DNA of 64,000 nucleotides from Thalassovita mediterranea. Lineage in GTDB: Bacteria > Pseudomonadota > Alphaproteobacteria > Caulobacterales > Hyphomonadaceae. Shown here piece by piece: positions 25,216-33,448 of the stretch. Location: NCBI GenBank assembly GCA_019448215.1, contig CP080408.1, positions 3,038,001 through 3,102,000 on the forward strand. Direction: 5' to 3'. The position numbers and the translations under genes were made by a program. The notes beneath the pieces were generated by a model, which did not search any database, was not told the origin of the DNA, and was given only the letters and a program-made list of their open reading frames with translations. How positions within the stretch are numbered: the first letter of the stretch is position 1; each line of letters opens with the position of its first letter.

Positions 25216-25275
25216 GTGGCATGTGGTGCCACTGCTTTAATCTCGCCCTACCGGGTCCGCTTATCCTCCCGCTGC
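25216..25275. other. Candidate origin of transfer
   Basis: The 218-base gap between the relaxase start and traF contains an inverted repeat GTGGCA-TGTGG-TGCCAC (25216-25232) followed about 30 bases later by CTTATCCTCCCG (from 25260), which resembles the YATCCTG core of IncP-type nic sites but with C in place of G. A second ATCCTGC lies at about 25154. Position beside the relaxase and the repeat-plus-core layout support an oriT; the exact nic is unproven. Confidence 0.35.
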
Positions 25276-25312
25276 ACCGCCTTGTATCGCTTTGCATGGC
25301 CGTGCAGTCCCC

Positions 25313-25813
25313 TCACTCATCCGAGATCAGGAGCGGGATCGCCACGCCCATGAGATCGCTGCGTTCCATGGCCCCGAAATAGCGCCCGTCCAAGGAGTCC
25401 GGATGCGGCGTCAGCAGGAAGAATTCATGCGGCCCCAGGACCTTGCAGCCCCGCCAGACTGGCAGCGCGCGGCCTCTGGAATCGACCTCCCGCGCTTCAG
25501 CGACAATCCTTCCATTGATCGAAACCGCGCCGCCGTTCCGGCAGATTTCATCGCCGGGAAACCCGGCAATCTGCTTCAGCAAAGGCCAGTCCCGGCCGAC
25601 AAATCCCTGCTCCTCAGCCCACTGCGCTTCAGCGCTTTGGCTCGAGACGACGACCCATCGGCCACGGGTGAATGGCTCGTCGCTCAGCCAGTAAAGCCCT
25701 TGCGGCGCGCTGCCCGTCCGGTTCCAGATCAGGCGATCTGTGGGAGAAAAAGCGAGCCCGAACAGCGCAAGGCCAATGCCTGCACCGGTCAGGAAAAGTG
25801 CGCGGCGTCTCAT
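25313..25813 (-). CDS. traF: TraF-like S26-family signal peptidase
   Basis: The 166-residue protein has one N-terminal membrane helix (GAGIGLALFGLAF) and the S26 peptidase layout: TGSAPQGLYWL with the catalytic Ser near residue 35, LLKQIAGFPGDEI with the catalytic Lys near residue 81, and FFLLTPHPDSLDGRYFGAM as the C-terminal box. In IncP-like transfer systems TraF processes and cyclises the TrbC pilin, whose gene lies at 39631. The start overlaps the stop of the upstream HTH gene by 4 bases. Assignment is secure from the Ser/Lys pair and context. Confidence 0.9.
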   Translation of the reverse strand: MRRRALFLTGAGIGLALFGLAFSPTDRLIWNRTGSAPQGLYWLSDEPFTRGRWVVVSSQSAEAQWAEEQGFVGRDWPLLKQIAGFPGDEICRNGGAVSINGRIVAEAREVDSRGRALPVWRGCKVLGPHEFFLLTPHPDSLDGRYFGAMERSDLMGVAIPLLISDE

Positions 25814-26043
25814 TTCGATGTCCTGATCTTCTCGGAGGTGGAGGCATAGGCATTGCGCTCCGACCAGGCGATGAGTTCAGGCTTCGGATAGAAGACCCGT
25901 GCGCCATGCTTGCGATAGATCGGGCCGCGCCCTTCACAACGATAGTGATCGAGCGTCGAGCGTGTCAGGCGCAGGAATTCCGCCGCCTCTGTGACGGAGA
26001 GAAGCTCGGGCCAGTCATCGTCATTCCGTCTGTTTCGTGTCAT
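25810..26043 (-). CDS. Excisionase-like helix-turn-helix DNA-binding protein
   Basis: The 77-residue protein has the MerR/AlpA-like winged helix: LLSVTEAAEFLRLTRSTLDH, then RGPIYRKHGARVFYPKPEL. Such proteins are annotated as helix-turn-helix or excisionase-family proteins and sit before traF in many ICEs. ATG 26043 has AAAGGAG about 9 bases upstream. It overlaps traF by 4 bases. It could be the recombination directionality factor or a regulator of transfer genes; distance from the integrase does not help decide. Confidence 0.82.
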   Translation of the reverse strand: MTRNRRNDDDWPELLSVTEAAEFLRLTRSTLDHYRCEGRGPIYRKHGARVFYPKPELIAWSERNAYASTSEKIRTSK

Positions 26044-26156
26044 TGCAGCCGCTCCTTTTCGTTCTGCTGGCTTGGCAAAGACTTGCCGCGAACTGCGCCG
26101 GTTTGGACGGAGAAAATCGCGCCCGCGCATTTTCTCCCCCCCCTTCCTGAACACGC

Positions 26157-26188
26157 AAAAGCCGCCCCGGAGTGATCTCCGGAGCGGC
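26157..26188 (-). terminator. Rho-independent terminator after the DUF736 gene
   Basis: On the minus strand a 12-bp stem (GCCGCTCCGGAG paired with CTCCGGGGCGGC, one U-G pair) with an ATCA loop is followed by TTTT. It begins 23 bases after the DUF736 stop, so DUF736 is a monocistronic unit separated from the HTH-traF operon. Confidence 0.85.
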
Positions 26189-26210
26189 TCGCTGGCGATG
26201 GATCGCCCCC

Positions 26211-26534
26211 CTAGTCCCGTGGGTTCCAGAGGATCACGTGGCGGCCCTTTTTGCCTTTCACGGGGGCGAGGTTCGCGTAGATCTTGCGCGGGCCGATTTG
26301 CGGGTCTGCCAGCGTGATCGAGACATATTCGCGTCCCGATGCCTTGGCCTTGCGAAGCCATCCGCCGCCGATCTCGGTCGAGGTTTCTCCGGCAAAGATG
26401 CGATAGTCTGGCTGTCCGTCGGCGGCTTTCTCCGCATTCTTCTCGATGCGGATGGCAGCCGAGAGGTTCATCATTGCAAGAGCGCCTTCGAAGCCGGTCT
26501 TGGTTTCGCTGACATATCCGAGTGCGTTGGCCAT
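26211..26534 (-). CDS. DUF736 domain protein (first copy)
   Basis: The 107-residue protein matches the DUF736 family: ALGYVSETKTGFEGALAM at the N-terminus, ADGQPDYRIFAG in the middle, and the C-terminal KKGRHVILWNPRD. DUF736 genes are typical passengers of alphaproteobacterial conjugative elements; the function is unknown, although a single-strand-binding-like role has been suggested for the fold. It has its own terminator. A second, diverged DUF736 gene lies at 48001-48314 after trbI. Confidence 0.88.
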   Translation of the reverse strand: MANALGYVSETKTGFEGALAMMNLSAAIRIEKNAEKAADGQPDYRIFAGETSTEIGGGWLRKAKASGREYVSITLADPQIGPRKIYANLAPVKGKKGRHVILWNPRD

Positions 26535-26648
26535 GGTGTGGTTCCTTTCGTTTCCATGTGTCTTGGGGGACCCCTTGTCCCCGTCGACGCCGGACCGTCA
26601 GGACGGCGCAGGACGGGCCTGAACCCGGTCTCTTGCGCGCTCGCTTAT

Positions 26649-26673
26649 CCGAAAAGTGGCTTCCACTTTTCGG
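26649..26673. repeat. Perfect palindrome CCGAAAAGTGG-N3-CCACTTTTCGG
   Basis: An 11-bp stem with a 3-base centre (CTT). Very similar palindromes are dispersed in many alphaproteobacterial genomes, from memory. No second copy was seen in this window. It may be a dispersed repeat, a transcript-end hairpin, or a protein-binding site in the DUF736/ParB spacer. Confidence 0.65.
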
Positions 26674-26976
26674 GCGAGCCGCGAGGCGGGGCGAAACGAA
26701 GTGGAGCACCGGCCCGGAGAAGAATTTTGATCCGCGAGGAGCCGCAAAGCGGCGGGGAAAATTCTTCGCAAGGGCCGGTTTCAGGGCCCGTCAGGCGTCG
26801 TCCAGGTCACACGGCATGAGACGGGAACAAGGGGGTCGGAGCGCATCAGTTGGAAACGGATGAACCATCGATGACCGATAGTTCGGAAAGCCAAGCGGGA
26901 CCCAAAGATGGGCGATTTTTTTAGGGCGCGGTTCAATCGATAAACCTCAGCCCCCGCAGCAGCCATCAGCACGCGG

Positions 26977-27005
26977 AAAACCGCCCGGCGAAGGTCACCG
27001 GGCGG
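26977..27005 (-). terminator. Rho-independent terminator after the ParB-like gene
   Basis: On the minus strand CCGCCCGG and CCGGGCGG form an 8-bp G+C stem around a 9-base loop and are followed by TTTT. It lies 34 bases after the ParB-like stop codon. Confidence 0.85.
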
Positions 27006-27038
27006 CTCCATCATCCACCTGACAAGGAGACTGAATCG

Positions 27039-28811
27039 TCAGGCGGCGTCTGGCTGATCGAAGGCTTGCGTCGCGGCCCCATCAATGTCTTCACGCTCCT
27101 CGAACAGACCCGATATCCGCGCCCATGAATCGGCGGGCGGTGAGCCTGCACCCTCGACAAGTCGGGTCGGCGGGGTCTGCGTCCAGCCCGGACGCCAGTC
27201 GGGATTGGGCTCGCATCCGTTGCCGGTGATCCGGTTGCCGATGACCTGCTTCTGGACCTTGGCGGTGTCGCCAGCGCAGCTGTCCGCGAGCGATTTCGAG
27301 CCGATGTCAGCGACCATCGCATTGATGGCCCGCTTATCGCGTAAGAGGTCGAAGAAGGCTGCGTCTGGCTTCCAGTAAGCAGCCAAATCCGTCCCGCAGA
27401 CATGCAGTACGGCCTCGACCACCGTCCCGCCTGCTTCCAGCGTCTCCGCCATGGTGAAGGCCAGAACCTCCATGACTTCCTCGTCCGACATGGCGAGCAA
27501 GGCGGCGAAGATTTCGCAAAGCCGGTAGGCGTCGCCATTGCGCCGCGCCTCGCCATTCACGCCCAACGCCTCGAACAAAGACGAGATACGGGCGCGTTTT
27601 TCCTCCAGTTCGGCGGTGGCTTTCGAGCCTTCAAGGCTGGCACGTGTGTCGTCCTTCCGGCTGGCGCATTCATGGGCGCGGACTTGCCAGAGCGCGCTGC
27701 CCGTCATCGCATGGGCCACCATCAGGCGCAGCGCGATGGCGGGCTGCGCGGCAAGGCTTGCCGCCGCTGCGCCATGGCGATGCAGGAGTATGTATTCGGC
27801 CAGCGGGCCGGACATTTCCGGTTTGACGGGCGCGTTCGGCGCATCGTCTTGACCGGACTTCGCCTTCTCCTGCCGCCGCGCCTCGGCCTGTGAGATATAG
27901 CCCTCGTGGAAGGTCACCGTGCCGTCATGGCGGAGCTCGACATAGACCTTGCCGCCTTGTCTCTTTGTGCGCGTCTGATGATCCCAGCGGTGGAAGAACG
28001 CCCCGCGCTCAAGGCAGACCACGTCCTTCCAGCCATCGGCGATATAATCGTCAATACGCTGCACGATGGCAGCGGACTGCGCCTTCCAGAAGGCGTCCGG
28101 ATCTGCGAAGACGCCATGCTCACCAAACAGGTCTGCAGTGATCTGGCCGTCAAAGCCCTCAAGCTCGAACAGCGCCTTGTCGGTGGTGATGACCGCCCCG
28201 CCTGTGATCCATGCCTTGCAGTTTCGGCCACGTGGCGCGCGTTCGTCCTCGCTTTCATAGAGCTGCAGCCATTCGGCCTGCTGCTCGTCAGTCGCAAGCG
28301 TCAGGGCGCGGATCGTCTCGCGGTCGATCTCGTCCTCGGCGTAGAGTTTGCGAATAGGTTCAGCGAGCGAGGCCAGCGCCAGAACCCGTCGCACAAGCAA
28401 CTCAGTCACGCCGAAGAAGGCAGCGATCTCGTCCACGCTGCGCCCTTCATCGTGCAGGCGTTTGAAGGCCGTGTACTGCTCCATTTCCGAGGCTGGCAAG
28501 CGTCCGACATTCTCGATGACGGAGGCCGCGATGGCGCTCGCGGCATCTTCCTCGGTCATGATCGCGCAAGGCACATGCTGGGTCTCGCCGGTCTCCTTCT
28601 CGATCTCTTTCAGGGCGAAGTAGCGGCGCCGTCCGGCGACGACGCCGTAGTGATCGCCTTCCTTGCGGACCAGAAGTGTCTGCCGGATTCCTGCCTCACG
28701 GATTGACGGCAAGATGTCGGACACGTCGGGCTTCTTGCGGCTGTGGCGCATGTTGAGTTTGGAAATCCGAAGCTCGGACAGGGGGACGGTTTTGAGAATG
28801 GGCTGGGCCAT
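27039..28811 (-). CDS. parB: ParB/RepB/Spo0J-family protein
   Basis: The 590-residue protein has the ParB N-terminal domain (VPLSELRISKLNMRHSR, then GVVAGRRRYFALKEIE at about residue 58) and a central helix-turn-helix (DEIAAFFGVTELLVRRVLAL at about residue 125). It is much longer than chromosomal ParB (about 300). The extra C-terminal 350 residues are seen in the large ParB-like proteins of ICEs and plasmids and have no named domain that I can recognise. No ParA gene lies beside it or elsewhere in the window. The role may be element maintenance or transcriptional control. ATG 28811 has AAGGAG about 8 bases upstream. Confidence 0.9.
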   Translation of the reverse strand: MAQPILKTVPLSELRISKLNMRHSRKKPDVSDILPSIREAGIRQTLLVRKEGDHYGVVAGRRRYFALKEIEKETGETQHVPCAIMTEEDAASAIAASVIENVGRLPASEMEQYTAFKRLHDEGRSVDEIAAFFGVTELLVRRVLALASLAEPIRKLYAEDEIDRETIRALTLATDEQQAEWLQLYESEDERAPRGRNCKAWITGGAVITTDKALFELEGFDGQITADLFGEHGVFADPDAFWKAQSAAIVQRIDDYIADGWKDVVCLERGAFFHRWDHQTRTKRQGGKVYVELRHDGTVTFHEGYISQAEARRQEKAKSGQDDAPNAPVKPEMSGPLAEYILLHRHGAAAASLAAQPAIALRLMVAHAMTGSALWQVRAHECASRKDDTRASLEGSKATAELEEKRARISSLFEALGVNGEARRNGDAYRLCEIFAALLAMSDEEVMEVLAFTMAETLEAGGTVVEAVLHVCGTDLAAYWKPDAAFFDLLRDKRAINAMVADIGSKSLADSCAGDTAKVQKQVIGNRITGNGCEPNPDWRPGWTQTPPTRLVEGAGSPPADSWARISGLFEEREDIDGAATQAFDQPDAA

Positions 28812-28859
28812 GATCTGGCTCCTTCTTGATTGATTGGCTTGTGGATTGGGGGCGCGCCG

Positions 28860-29336
28860 TCAGGCGCGCGCCCCGCTGGTTTCCAGCGCCGCGCAAACGC
28901 GGCGGGCGGCGGTGCGGCCTGCGTGCAGCGCCTCGGGCAGAAGCTCCTGCGCGACCTCGGTCAGATAGGCGTTATCGCCATCCGGATAGTTGGCTTCGAT
29001 GCCCCAAAGGCTGGCGGCATGGGCGTCCAGCGTGACGCCTTCCAACGCGACGGACAGAACGATCCCGCAATAGAACCATTCATCCTTTCGCCATGCCTCC
29101 ATGACGGCTTCGGCCTTGGCCTGCGCCTCGGCGAAACGCTGGCGATGATTTGGGCCGGGGCCGATAAATCCCGGCGCGTCCTTGTAGAGCGATGGCCAGA
29201 ATCCGTCTTGGCGCTCGTCTGGTGCATCGGGGCAATCATCGCGCACAATCCGCGCGATGATCTCGAAGCCTGCAACCTCGCAGCTGATGCTGTCGCCCTC
29301 ACAAACGAAGGGTTGGAAGCGTTCCGTGAACGGCAT
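28860..29336 (-). CDS. Uncharacterised protein of the ICE core
   Basis: The 158-residue soluble acidic protein begins MPFTERFQPFVCEGDSISCE, and its central section contains KDEWFYCGIVLSVALEGVTL and WGIEANYPDGDNAYLTEVAQ. I recognise no catalytic motif; similar proteins accompany ardA and parB genes on alphaproteobacterial plasmids and ICEs. The ATG is one base after the ardA stop, so the two are co-transcribed. Because of this neighbour it could be an accessory anti-defence or early-transfer protein; this is inference only. Confidence 0.75.
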   Translation of the reverse strand: MPFTERFQPFVCEGDSISCEVAGFEIIARIVRDDCPDAPDERQDGFWPSLYKDAPGFIGPGPNHRQRFAEAQAKAEAVMEAWRKDEWFYCGIVLSVALEGVTLDAHAASLWGIEANYPDGDNAYLTEVAQELLPEALHAGRTAARRVCAALETSGARA

Positions 29337-29337
29337 G

Positions 29338-29904
29338 TCAGCGGCTCCAGAACACATGGACTTCGTCAAAGCCCGTCTGGAACACCATGATCTCGCCATT
29401 TAGCGCCATGTCGCGGGCCAGCGCCTGCCAGTCGATGTAATAGCGAAGGCTTTCGGGAATCTGCGTTCCGGTGTCCTCGTGCAGGCTCTCGGCGAAGTCT
29501 GCCGCGCTGCGGTGTTCGCCAGCGTATTCGTCGAAGGCGGCGCGCGCCTCAGCGAGGTCTTCGCCGAAATGGCTCAGCAGTTTCGCGCCAAGCTCGCCAT
29601 GCTCCTCGATGAAGTCCGCAAGCTCGCACACTGTCTCGAATGAGGCGTATTCGGACAGGTTTGCACCTTCGAAGCCCTCATAATCGTGGATCGCCCATTC
29701 CTCGGCGTCCGGCTCCGGCGATGCCGCCAGCATGGCGCGCACCTGTTCCATGATCTCGTCAGGGGTGGTCGCGGTGATCCACCGGCCGTGCAGGCAGCCA
29801 TTATTGTAGGCTGCAAGGCAGGCCACGTAGATGCGCGGTCTATCGGCTCGCGCGGGTGCAGCGGTGGCTGCAAGCGGTGCAGTGGTGGCGAGTTGGTCAG
29901 TCAT
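29338..29904 (-). CDS. ardA: Antirestriction protein ArdA
   Basis: The 188-residue protein is acidic and matches ArdA: RIYVACLAAYNNGCLHGRWI at about residue 24, EWAIHDYEGFEG at about 78, and the C-terminal SLRYYIDWQALARDMALNGE. ArdA mimics B-form DNA and blocks type I restriction enzymes, protecting the incoming strand after conjugation. ATG 29904 gives an Ala/Thr-rich leader (TDQLATTAPLAATAAPA); translation could instead start later. It heads a two-gene unit with the protein at 28860. Confidence 0.9.
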   Translation of the reverse strand: MTDQLATTAPLAATAAPARADRPRIYVACLAAYNNGCLHGRWITATTPDEIMEQVRAMLAASPEPDAEEWAIHDYEGFEGANLSEYASFETVCELADFIEEHGELGAKLLSHFGEDLAEARAAFDEYAGEHRSAADFAESLHEDTGTQIPESLRYYIDWQALARDMALNGEIMVFQTGFDEVHVFWSR

Positions 29905-29987
29905 GTCAGTCTCCTTCCCCGCCCGCGTTCTTTTCCCGACAGTCGGGTGGGCGGCGAGGAGGTGCTCAGCCGGAGCGCAAAAGGGCT

Positions 29988-30060
29988 CCGCGCAAGGGGC
30001 AGCTGTAGGTATGACGCCTAAACACGATCAAAGATGACAAAGTCCCGCCCCCTTGCGCGG
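29988..30060. repeat. 12-bp inverted repeat at the ardA/island A junction
   Basis: CCGCGCAAGGGG (29988-29999) and CCCCTTGCGCGG (30049-30060) are perfect inverted copies 49 bases apart. They sit in the 237-base gap between the core gene ardA and the first cargo gene of island A. They may flank the ardA promoter region or mark an insertion junction. Confidence 0.55.
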
Positions 30061-30141
30061 CGACCGCGCTCTGGCAGACGCACCGTCCGCCCACCTGACT
30101 GATGGGAACAGATATTGAGGCGGAGAGAGGCTGGGGTGCCC

Positions 30142-31326
30142 TTACCGGTTCCGCTGGATCAGAGCGGCGGAACCAGGATCGTATTTCAGGGTACTGATAG
30201 TGCCGTCCTGAATAGCCTTCACGACAGCGTCGATGACATCCAGGGGCACGAGATACCATTCCCGTGGGCGCACAGGTTTGCCGAACCGGTCTAAAATTTC
30301 GATATCCAGCCGTGCTTCCGAGAAGAACCGGTGCAAGAGCGCTTCAAGCCTGACGCGATTAATGTTGAAAAGCTCATAGGTCGCGACGATTTCAACATCT
30401 GCGAGAAGATATGTTGCGTCGTTTGCCGCATTGGCGATGCGGGTCTCGACCTTGCCGCCGGTCACGCCCAGCTTGTGGATCAGATCGCGATTTTCCGCGA
30501 TCCGCGCATCGGATGAGTGACTGCGCAGAACATAGATCGTCCCGCTTTCCGTATCGTCCTCGCCGGCCTTGTCTGAAAAGAGCGGCCCTGCCGTTGGATC
30601 GGTGATGCGTCGTCCTGCATCATCCTTATTCAGGGCCCGCTGGAGAGACCGCATCAGGACATTGCTCTCGGTGGCGTTGCCATAGATCACCCGGAGGCGG
30701 GCATCTCGATCACCATATTCCTGCGTAAACTCATCACCTTTATCGGCGACATAGGCGATCTGGCCTCCAACGATAAAGAAGCGTCCTGGCTCGATTTCGG
30801 ATTTGAGTTCAAACGCGCGGGTCTGACGTATCCCATCATCGAGATCCTGCTTCACGCTCTCAAACAGGGGACGGAACTTGTCGAAATCCTTGCACGGTGT
30901 GCGATTGGCTATTTCTTCTGCAGCTTTGCGTTCAGCCGTGGGCCGGACGTGTTTGAGTGTGGTGACATCGTTGGTGGCGTCGGCGTCTACGCCGAGTTCT
31001 GCCAGCAAGGCTTCCGGGTCGGTCGCATTGGTCTGGGGGGCGGGTGCCGCGTCCCCCAACAGCTCTTGATGATCGATGGGCTCGAGCACAGACCGTGCCT
31101 CAGGAAGTGCCTTCAAGCGGTCGAGCCGAACCGCATACATCCGCTCGAATATGTCGCCATTTTCAGCGTGCTGTGGCGCGCGCCCATGTTCTTGAAAGAA
31201 GCGCTGGATGTCTTCAAAGCCCGCAATGATCCGCTCTTCCTGCTGCGAGCGGGCTGCGGCTTTTGGTTCATCGATTTCGACACCGAGTTCGGCGAGCAGT
31301 TCTTCAGCGGTCTTTTCAGGCATCAC
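30142..31326 (-). CDS. GIY-YIG nuclease-like (T5orf172/Mug113-type) protein of island A
   Basis: The 394-residue protein has repeated LLAELGVE/LLAELGVDAD motifs at about residues 9 and 108, and a C-terminal GIY-YIG-like domain of the T5orf172 type: GTIYVLRSHSSD (about residue 265), LIHKLGVTGGKVETRIA (about 285) and a helical RVRLEALLHRFFSEARL. The GIY position reads TIYVLRS and YIG reads HKLGVTG, as in that subfamily. It follows the helicase, overlapping its stop by 11 bases, and is last in the operon. It resembles the third gene of the B. subtilis yeeA-yeeB-yeeC operon (recalled, not searched). Whether it cuts DNA is unproven. Confidence 0.8.
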   Translation of the reverse strand: MMPEKTAEELLAELGVEIDEPKAAARSQQEERIIAGFEDIQRFFQEHGRAPQHAENGDIFERMYAVRLDRLKALPEARSVLEPIDHQELLGDAAPAPQTNATDPEALLAELGVDADATNDVTTLKHVRPTAERKAAEEIANRTPCKDFDKFRPLFESVKQDLDDGIRQTRAFELKSEIEPGRFFIVGGQIAYVADKGDEFTQEYGDRDARLRVIYGNATESNVLMRSLQRALNKDDAGRRITDPTAGPLFSDKAGEDDTESGTIYVLRSHSSDARIAENRDLIHKLGVTGGKVETRIANAANDATYLLADVEIVATYELFNINRVRLEALLHRFFSEARLDIEILDRFGKPVRPREWYLVPLDVIDAVVKAIQDGTISTLKYDPGSAALIQRNR

Positions 31327-33403
31327 GCGCCGCCTTCACTTTTCTCTTGAGGTACTCGATACCCTCAGCCATCCGGCGTTCCCAAGGGTCGTTTGATGTT
31401 AGCGACGGCAGACGGTTACGCTCCTGCAGGAAGGCTTTAGCACGCTCGGCAAGCATCATGGCTTCTTCCTCGGTGAGCGCGATTTTTTTGCCCGCAATAA
31501 CAGCCGCGACCTGTTTGAGGCTGTCTTCACTCATCGCCTTGGCGAGGATAGCGTAAGCAGCCCCGAAAGGATTGATCCGGTCGATGAGATCGATATCGAG
31601 ATCACGCACATCCATCGCGATCTTCCGGATGCCATCGATCAGCGCGGTATTGGCCTTGGTTCCGTCGCCGCCATTGGCTGCGGCTTTTGCAGCCTCCTTG
31701 GCCGCCTCCTGCGTCAGGGCGAGCGCGGCAACCGCGCGCTGGCGGATCGCTTCGTGGTCGGTTTCTGACAGCTCAGGATAGCGATCTCTGACGATCTTCC
31801 CCATACGCACCAGGGTGAGTTCCTCTGCGGGCGTATCGCCGCCGGCATGGTCACCGTCGAACAGGCCGGTTTCGAGTACTTTCTTGTCCTGGACGAAGGC
31901 GGTGATGACCTCGTTCAGGTCTTCCTGGCAGATGCGGGTTGCTTCCTCGGATTCAGGCTGCACGAGGCCCTTGATCTCGATCTGGAACTCACCGCGCTCC
32001 TCATTGAACCCGACATTCGTACGGGACGCGTCGTAACCTTCCTCGCCATAGTCGAAGTCCGTGTCCTCGCCAGCGCCCTTGGGGACGAAATTGAACTTCG
32101 GAGCGAGCACCTGTTCCATGAGAAGGCTGGCCGCGATGGCCTTGAGGGTGTCATTGACCGCTTCGGTGACCTTGTCTTCCGAGGCGTCGGGCTCGGCGAT
32201 CAGGTTGGTGAAGCGCGCGCGTTCCTTGCCGGGCGCGTCGCGCGTCGCACGCCCGATGATCTGGATGATCTCGGTGAGGCTGGAGCGATAGCCGACCGTC
32301 AAAGCGTGTTCGCACCAGATCCAGTCAAAGCCCTCCTTGGCCATGCCGAGGGCGATGATGATATCGACATGGTCACGATTGTTCTTCTGCGCCGGGTCCT
32401 TCAACGCCGCGACCACCAATGAATGCCGCTCAGGTCCGTCATCGACGAGATCGGCAATACGCAAGACACGGCCGTCGGGACGGCGCACAAGGTCAAAGCC
32501 CGTGGCTGAGTCCTTTCCCTGCCACTCACCGAGCGCATGCATGATCTCGCTCACCTCGGTCGTCTTGCCGCGCTGTGTGCTTTCACGCGAATTGACGTTC
32601 GGGATGTGGACGATGGTCTTCTGGTCCGGATCGAGCACCTTGGCGATGTCATCCACATACGGACCATTGTAGAAAAAGTAGCCGATATCGAGCGCCTTCA
32701 GATGCTCATAGCCGTTGAGTTGCTCGTAATAGGTATAGGTGACGGTCGCGAAGCGCGCCTCGTCTTCCGGCATCAGGACCGGCACAGCATCGCCGCGGAA
32801 GTACGACCCCGTCATGGCGACGAGATGCACCTTGTCGCGTGCGATGAAGGCCTTCAGCTGCGACCCCAGCACATTGTCATCATCGGCCGAGACGTGATGG
32901 AATTCATCCACGGCGATCAGGCGATTGTCGAACGCCTCGATCCCCAGCTCCTCGACCGCAAAGCGGAAGGTCGCATGGGTGCAGACCAGAACCGGATCAC
33001 CGCTCGCCAGAAAAGCACCGACAGACTTAACCTTGGACTTCGCGACGCGGATGTCATCCGCCCCCGGCGCATTGCAGAGGTTCCATTGCGGCCTGACTTC
33101 CCAGTCCGCCCAGAAGCCCCATCTGGTCAGCGGCTCATTGTTGAAGCTCGCGCCAATCGACCGCTCCGGCACAACGATGATGGCCTGGGACAGTCCCTGA
33201 TTGTGCAGCTTGTCCAGGGCGATGAACATCAGCGCCCGGCTCTTGCCCGAGGCCGGTGGCGACTTGATGAGCAGATATTGCTCACCGCGCCGCTCATAGG
33301 CACGCTCCTGCATCGGCCGCATGCCGAGCTCGTTCGACTTGTTCGTCGCGCCGGTGCGCTTGTAGGTGACCGAGACGGAAGGGACGTTACGAGGTGCGGT
33401 CAT
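31316..33403 (-). CDS. Superfamily 2 DEAD/DEAH-box helicase of island A
   Basis: The 695-residue protein has a full helicase core: Walker A LIKSPPASGKSRALMF (about residue 45), Walker B variant AVDEFHHVSADDDN (about residue 155), and the C-terminal motifs IIIALGMAKEGFDWIWCEHA and IIQIIGRATRDAPGKERARF with the arginine finger. It resembles helicases associated with restriction-like DNA methyltransferases (YeeB type). A charged Ala/Lys-rich C-terminal region (about 590-695) follows. ATG 33403 begins MTAPRNVPSVSVTYKRTG; an upstream in-frame extension lacks a good start. It lies between a small repeat protein and the GIY-YIG gene. Confidence 0.88.
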   Translation of the reverse strand: MTAPRNVPSVSVTYKRTGATNKSNELGMRPMQERAYERRGEQYLLIKSPPASGKSRALMFIALDKLHNQGLSQAIIVVPERSIGASFNNEPLTRWGFWADWEVRPQWNLCNAPGADDIRVAKSKVKSVGAFLASGDPVLVCTHATFRFAVEELGIEAFDNRLIAVDEFHHVSADDDNVLGSQLKAFIARDKVHLVAMTGSYFRGDAVPVLMPEDEARFATVTYTYYEQLNGYEHLKALDIGYFFYNGPYVDDIAKVLDPDQKTIVHIPNVNSRESTQRGKTTEVSEIMHALGEWQGKDSATGFDLVRRPDGRVLRIADLVDDGPERHSLVVAALKDPAQKNNRDHVDIIIALGMAKEGFDWIWCEHALTVGYRSSLTEIIQIIGRATRDAPGKERARFTNLIAEPDASEDKVTEAVNDTLKAIAASLLMEQVLAPKFNFVPKGAGEDTDFDYGEEGYDASRTNVGFNEERGEFQIEIKGLVQPESEEATRICQEDLNEVITAFVQDKKVLETGLFDGDHAGGDTPAEELTLVRMGKIVRDRYPELSETDHEAIRQRAVAALALTQEAAKEAAKAAANGGDGTKANTALIDGIRKIAMDVRDLDIDLIDRINPFGAAYAILAKAMSEDSLKQVAAVIAGKKIALTEEEAMMLAERAKAFLQERNRLPSLTSNDPWERRMAEGIEYLKRKVKAARDA

Positions 33404-33448
33404 GGCGATGTGCCCTTTTGAAGTACGGGCCGCCGCCAATAGGCTTGA

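Larger units (their letters stand above)
26535..27038. other. Non-coding region between DUF736 and ParB-like genes
   Basis: About 500 bases with no supported gene. It holds the palindrome at 26649-26673, a repeated G+C-rich segment (GGAGAAGAATTTTGATCCGC near 26716 and a related GGGGAAAATTCTTCGC near 26754, in opposite sense), the parB terminator at its right end, and the DUF736 promoter region at its left. The opposed GAAGAATTTT / AAAATTCTTC arms form a 10-bp inverted repeat about 30 bases apart. Confidence 0.5.
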
